A stretch of 64,000 bases of DNA from Rhizobium sp. BK418 (GTDB taxonomy: Bacteria; Pseudomonadota; Alphaproteobacteria; Rhizobiales; Rhizobiaceae). Location of the stretch: NCBI RefSeq assembly GCF_004341105.1, contig NZ_SLZK01000001.1, positions 1,054,001-1,118,000 of the forward strand, in the 5' to 3' direction. The position numbers were made by a program, and so were the translations under genes. How positions within the stretch are numbered: position 1 is the first letter of the stretch; each line of letters opens with the position of its first letter. Below the pieces are notes generated by a model. The model was not told where the DNA came from and searched no databases. It saw nothing but the letters and a program-made list of their open reading frames with translations. Positions 60,667-64,000 of this stretch are shown piece after piece.

Positions 60667-61177
60667 GGGTTGCCTCCCGATGGCGGGGTTTCATCGCGAT
60701 TGCATCGGCCGGACAGACCGAAATGCAGGCGCCGCATCCCGTACAGGCATGCGCATCGAGCTCGGGAACGAACGGCCCGCCGAGCCGCGGCCAGAACCGG
60801 ATGGCGCCGACCGGACAGCTGTCGCGGCAGGCCTGACAGTCGACATAATTATTGGCGAGGCACCCGTCATCGATAACAGCATGATGGGCAAAGCTGTCGG
60901 CGGTACCGGCCGGAAAGACATCCTCGGGACATCGTTCCGCGCACTGGCCGCAAAAGGTGCATTCCCCAAGCCGGAAATCCACGGTGGGAGCGCCCGACCG
61001 GATCGAAATGATCTTCGTGGGGCAGGCTTCGACGCAGGCGCCGCAGCCCGAACAGCTTCGAACGGATGTTTCAGTCGCTCCGGGAGGAAGCATCCTCTCG
61101 GGAGGGAAGATCGCGGCCGGATCGTCCGAGGAACTGCCTGTGAGAAAACCGCGCCGAGTGCGAGTCGAGAGAACCAT
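60659..61177 (-). CDS. napF: NapF ferredoxin-type protein
   Basis: A 172-aa cytoplasmic iron-sulfur protein with four Cys motifs: 'CSGCGACVEACP', 'CTFCGQCAERCP', 'CLANNYVDCQACRDSCP' and 'CTGCGACISVCP', thus up to four [4Fe-4S] clusters. It assists NapA Fe-S assembly. An upstream 'RRGFLTG' looks like a remnant Tat motif, common in NapF. Confidence 0.95.
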   Translation of the reverse strand: MVLSTRTRRGFLTGSSSDDPAAIFPPERMLPPGATETSVRSCSGCGACVEACPTKIISIRSGAPTVDFRLGECTFCGQCAERCPEDVFPAGTADSFAHHAVIDDGCLANNYVDCQACRDSCPVGAIRFWPRLGGPFVPELDAHACTGCGACISVCPADAIAMKPRHREATHV

Positions 61178-61186
61178 TGGAGATCC

Positions 61187-61396
61187 TCACTCTGCCGAGC
61201 CTGGAGGCGCGGCCTTGACGTCATGAGGTCCTGGCGGCCCGTACACGATCTGGTACATCCAGACCGCAAAACCGTAACCGCCGACGACCCCGACGGCGAC
61301 CACCGGCCAGATTCCGAAAGCGAGCACGGCGAAGGTCAGCAGCTCGCGCCTGCGCTTCCTCCTGAACTCTGCGACAGAATCCGTGATTTGAGCCAA
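61187..61396 (-). CDS. napE: NapE small membrane protein
   Basis: A 69-aa protein with one membrane helix ('LLTFAVLAFGIWPVVAVGVVGGYGFAVWMYQI' in order) after a basic N-terminus, the usual NapE form. It is the first gene of the operon; the function is not known. Start GGAGG lies 7 bases upstream. Confidence 0.93.
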   Translation of the reverse strand: MAQITDSVAEFRRKRRRELLTFAVLAFGIWPVVAVGVVGGYGFAVWMYQIVYGPPGPHDVKAAPPGSAE

Positions 61397-61477
61397 AAGT
61401 CCTCCTAGAGTTGCGGATCAGATTGCCACAACCCCTCATGTGTGTCCATCCGCCATCGCGACCGCATGGCGGAGTCG

Positions 61478-61528
61478 GTTGGAGAATATGTATCGCACGC
61501 TCGCCCGGTGGTCCTTGACACAGATCAA
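61478..61528 (-). promoter_or_regulatory. FNR/FixK-dependent nap promoter
   Basis: TTGAC-ACAG-ATCAA (61515-61528) is a ten-of-ten anaerobox, centred near 61521.5. On the minus strand CATATT lies at 61490-61485, the spacing expected for the -10 of a class II (-41.5) promoter. The transcript start would be about 61479, leaving an 83-base leader before napE. The rest of 61397-61703 contains only this and the GST promoter region. Confidence 0.82.
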
Positions 61529-61703
61529 AGCAGGTAGCCGAAGATACTGAATCCACTGCCGCAGCAGTGCCCCTTCCGGCAACCGTCGCAAGGGTGACCG
61601 GGGCCGCTCCGCTTGAACCCGGGCGGGGATTATTTCGGGCATCGGCTGTCGGATTCCGGCCCACCCGCCCGTCTAGGAGACAGACAGGCCGAGGAGAACG
61701 ATC

Positions 61704-62360
61704 ATGACGATTACCATTACCGCATTCGAAAACTCGCCCGACCGCGGCAGAGGTCTGGCGCGCGACATGCGCGTTCGCTGGGCGCTCGAAGAAGTGGGGC
61801 TGCCTTATGAGGTCCGCCTCGTCTCTTTCAAGGAGATGAAGCAGCCCGCTCATCTGGCGCTTCAGCCTTTCGGGCAGATCCCGACCTATGAGGAAGGCGG
61901 TCTTGCCCTCTTCGAATCCGGCGCAATCATCCTGCACATCGCCGAGCGCCATCCGGGCCTGTTGCCCGACGATGCCAACGCCCGCGCCCGCGCCATCGCC
62001 TGGATCTTCGCCGCCGTCTCCACGATGGAACCCGTCATCGTCGACCGTGAAACCGCCAGATTCGAAGAGGGCACGGAGAGCTGGTACGACGAGCGCCTGG
62101 CCCATGTCGAAAGGCGCATCCGCAAGCGGCTCGGCGAACTCTCCAGGCGGCTTGGCGATGCCGACTGGCTGGACGGAACATTCAGCGCCGGCGACCTGCT
62201 GATGATCTCGGTGCTCTTGAGGATGGAAGGATCGGCCCTGCTGGCGGAATATCCAAACCTCTGCGGCTATATCGCACGCGGGCAAGCGCGCCCGGCTTAC
62301 CAGCGCGCCTTCGAGGCGCAGAGGGCGGTGTTTCTGGCCGTATCTGCCGGCGGGCAATAG
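61704..62360 (+). CDS. Glutathione S-transferase
   Basis: A 218-aa GST. The N-terminal thioredoxin-like domain has 'ITAFENSPDRGRGLARDMRVRWALEEVGLPYEVRLVSF' in order, with 'QIPTYEEGGLALFESGAIILHIAE' for the GSH site; the C-terminal helical domain ends with 'RPAYQRAFEAQ'. The active-site residue is probably Ser11 or Arg near it rather than Tyr. GAGGAGAACG precedes the ATG. A 5' remnant of a similar gene lies at 55255-55312. Confidence 0.9.
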   Translation: MTITITAFENSPDRGRGLARDMRVRWALEEVGLPYEVRLVSFKEMKQPAHLALQPFGQIPTYEEGGLALFESGAIILHIAERHPGLLPDDANARARAIAWIFAAVSTMEPVIVDRETARFEEGTESWYDERLAHVERRIRKRLGELSRRLGDADWLDGTFSAGDLLMISVLLRMEGSALLAEYPNLCGYIARGQARPAYQRAFEAQRAVFLAVSAGGQ

Positions 62361-62396
62361 TCCTGACAGGGTTGATATCCGCGGGCGCGGCGAAAT

Positions 62397-62870
62397 CTAC
62401 AGGAAAAATTTCCCCTCGGCTTCATAGCCTTCCGGTTTCGGAACGGGAAGAGCATGAAGTTTTTCCTTCATGTCAGCCCGAAGATAGGTGTCGAATACAA
62501 AGCGTCTTCCATGACCCATAAGATGCTTGGCGGTTTGCCGCTCGAGCCAGGCGCTAGCGGTCGCGCCTACAAATTTCCGGTACCGGACTCTGTTGGCTAA
62601 AGGCATAGTGAGCGTGAACCGCTCGCGTTGGTTCCCTGAGGCTTCGGCCTGAGGGTGTTTCGAATGGTCGTAGTTCCACCAGACCGAAACGCGCAGCTCG
62701 CCGTAGCTGATGCTTTGCCAGAGTACCACCGACGGATATCCGGCAATATCGGCAAACAGGTGGCCATCCTCGTCGGTTGGACCATTACCGGGCGGGGCAG
62801 CAAGGGATATCCTGCCCTGCTTGATCGCATCGTTCATCCCTAAAACGAGCAATTTCCGGTAGCTGTCCAT
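62397..62870 (-). CDS. Hypothetical protein, 157 aa
   Basis: A soluble 157-aa protein with good codon structure and GGAGGGCCTC before the ATG. Regions such as 'LFADIAGYPSVVLWQSISYGELRVSVWWNYDHS' and 'FVFDTYLRADMKEKLHALPVPKPEGYEAEGKFFL' suggest a mixed alpha/beta fold. I do not recognise a family. The 377 bases upstream (62871-63247) hold nothing recognisable. Confidence 0.65.
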   Translation of the reverse strand: MDSYRKLLVLGMNDAIKQGRISLAAPPGNGPTDEDGHLFADIAGYPSVVLWQSISYGELRVSVWWNYDHSKHPQAEASGNQRERFTLTMPLANRVRYRKFVGATASAWLERQTAKHLMGHGRRFVFDTYLRADMKEKLHALPVPKPEGYEAEGKFFL

Positions 62871-63247
62871 GAGGCCCTCCCCGATTGTCTGACATACAAG
62901 GCGAGCGTTTCACCTTTGTCGTTTTCACTTTCCGGCCGCTTTTCACAAAGCGCACGGCAGTACCTTGTGCATAGACTCAGTTGAGGTGGTGGCAGACGAA
63001 CGACGGATCTGGAGGCGCGCCGGAAGCGACATAGTCATGGGTTACGGCCAGTGGGCAACGCGCGCTGATGTGAGTGGAGATGATGAGACCCTTGGGTGAA
63101 GCGATCTGAAAGTTCACCGCTTATCTCGGCTCGTCATGCCCATTGATTGGACAGGAGGTTCGATATCTCCTTCGGGCGGCCGATAACCGCCCCACGCCGC
63201 CGATCGCTCTGGCGTCATTCAATGCGATCAGAGTTGGAGGCCGAGGT

Positions 63248-63760
63248 TCAATCACGCCCCCTCACCGCCGCCCCCTTGACCATCCATGAGGTGGTGTCGT
63301 GATCGGGGTGCTGGTTGCTGCTCTCCTTGATCGCCGCGGCCCAGTCAGCGCCGTTGTCTTCGGTCCGGCCGGTATTTTCTATCCCCGTGATCGTATCGAA
63401 CCATGCCACCATGTTTTCGGTGCAGGTATTGGCGAGCGGCGGAAAGGCGTGCGGATTGTCGAGCGAACCGATCATCAGGTTGGTGCGGCCGTTTTCGAGG
63501 TGGTGGAAGAACAATGGTGTGCCGCAATTGGCGCAGAAGCCGCGCTCGACAAGCTCTGAGCTCTTCCAGACATCCGGTTTGCCGCGTGTCCAGGTGAGCG
63601 CGTCATCGGGCGCGGCGACGAGCGCGGCAAAGATGTTGCCCGAGGCTTTCTGGCACATGCGGCAATGGCAGAGATGCGAATTGTCGAGCATGGCGGTTGC
63701 GTGGTAGCGCACCGCGCCGCACTGGCAGCCGCCGCTGACCTCCATCTCGATACGTTTCAT
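63248..63760 (-). CDS. GFA-family zinc protein (glutathione-dependent formaldehyde-activating-like)
   Basis: A 170-aa GFA/CENP-V fold protein. Zn ligands: 'GCQCGAVRYHA', 'CHCRMCQKASG' and 'GFCANCGTPLFF'. The C-terminus ends 'NQHPDHDTTSWMVKGAAVRGRD'. GGAGGAGAA precedes the ATG. The reaction is probably a thiol-adduct transfer or is unknown; GFA itself acts on S-hydroxymethylglutathione. Confidence 0.92.
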   Translation of the reverse strand: MKRIEMEVSGGCQCGAVRYHATAMLDNSHLCHCRMCQKASGNIFAALVAAPDDALTWTRGKPDVWKSSELVERGFCANCGTPLFFHHLENGRTNLMIGSLDNPHAFPPLANTCTENMVAWFDTITGIENTGRTEDNGADWAAAIKESSNQHPDHDTTSWMVKGAAVRGRD

Positions 63761-63799
63761 TTTTCTCCTCCGTGGAAAGGCAGGTTTGGGTCACCTCTT

Positions 63800-64000
63800 T
63801 TAGGTTCTCGTCTTTTGATCGTCCAGCGCCGCCGGTATCTCCAGCCACCGGTCTGCCTGGACCAGCCAGTCCGGCTTGCGCGCCACCAGCGGCTGCTCTG
63901 GGCGGGCGGCGAGGTCGTCGAGCCATGCCAGCTCATCCTGCGGTACCTGCCGGCTTGCCTGGGGCGCCTCGCGCCAGCGATCCCAGTCGGATGTCACGCG
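63800..64000 (-). CDS. Unknown Trp-rich ORF reaching the window edge
   Basis: A frame running off the right edge; GTG at 63997 is the only start inside the window (65 aa, 'SDWDRWREAPQASRQVPQDELAWLDDLAARPEQPL' in order). It may be the C-terminus of a longer gene. Five Trp in 65 residues is unusual. The ORF precedes the GFA gene by 40 bases in the same direction. No family recognised. Confidence 0.4.
   Translation of the reverse strand, partial: RVTSDWDRWREAPQASRQVPQDELAWLDDLAARPEQPLVARKPDWLVQADRWLEIPAALDDQKTRT

Noticed and set aside
61689..61710. Riboswitch or attenuator before the GST gene
   Set aside because: Only a ribosome site and no conserved stems are seen.

Overview
The window is a high-GC, densely coded chromosome-like stretch of an alphaproteobacterium, most likely Rhizobiaceae (Rhizobium/Agrobacterium group). 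The signs are rhizobial small-protein families (DUF1127, DUF6455, DUF2200, DUF4168), an ars operon with an aquaporin (AqpS) in place of an efflux pump, the napEFDABC gene order, many LysR and ArsR regulators, and intergenic repeats of rhizobial style. No rRNA, tRNA, CRISPR, transposase or prophage gene was seen. All calls rest on reading motifs and family resemblance by eye; no database search was run.

Layout. 1-6.7 kb: a partial YdcF protein; an OpuAC-like binding protein, L,D-transpeptidase and small lipoprotein; a LysR regulator; an orphan histidine kinase; an M20 amidohydrolase. 7-9.8 kb: two regulator/membrane-protein pairs (Rrf2/EamA and TetR/DUF308-like), each with clear palindromic operators. 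9.9-18.7 kb: a low-oxygen or redox-looking block with DUF6455, a P1B-type ATPase lacking the usual HP motif, a deaminase, a universal stress protein behind a good FNR/FixK box, an E. coli-type LysA, a PPOX-GAF-winged-helix fusion overlapping a second PPOX protein, and a divergent hemerythrin followed by a tiny Cys-rich ORF. 19-23.5 kb: an ArsR/SRPBCC pair, a Gly/Thr-rich secreted protein and an Ig-like/cadherin-like autotransporter. 23.7-27.9 kb: an arsenic operon (arsR, LMWP-type arsC, arsN2, aqpS, glutaredoxin-type arsC, MFS) facing a frameshifted DUF6428 gene. 28-37.8 kb: mixed metabolism and regulation (LysR, DUF1127, VOC, isochorismatase, SbmA-like ABC exporter, SDR with an ECF sigma factor, DUF2200, a NTF2-like secreted protein, a small P-loop kinase, VapBC). 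37.9-42 kb: a MocR regulator divergent from a C39-like peptidase and a D-Ala-D-Ala ligase, then an isonitrile-hydratase-like protein. 42-49.7 kb: a decayed and an intact DUF1254/DUF1214 gene, a VOC protein, a 58-bp tandem repeat, an MCP, two more ArsR loci and a DUF4168 protein. 50-55.6 kb: decayed genes, GC-rich palindromic repeats, a quinone oxidoreductase/LysR pair, a YqhA-like membrane protein and a MliC-like inhibitor. 55.7-64 kb: an alpha/beta hydrolase, the complete napEFDABC operon behind an FNR box, a glutathione S-transferase, a GFA-family protein and a partial ORF at the edge.

How it fits together. Three FNR/FixK-type sites (nap, usp and a weaker one before DUF6455) suggest parts of the window belong to one oxygen-responsive regulon. 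A second theme is small autoregulated stress loci in which a TetR, Rrf2, ArsR or VapB-type regulator sits next to a perfect palindrome. A third is local gene decay: six broken or partial gene copies were found (DUF6428, a SnoaL-like gene, DUF1214, DUF2200, an RBBP9-like hydrolase and a GST 5' end). The least-described assemblies are the PPOX-GAF/PPOX/hemerythrin/Cys-rich block and the MocR-C39-Ddl block.
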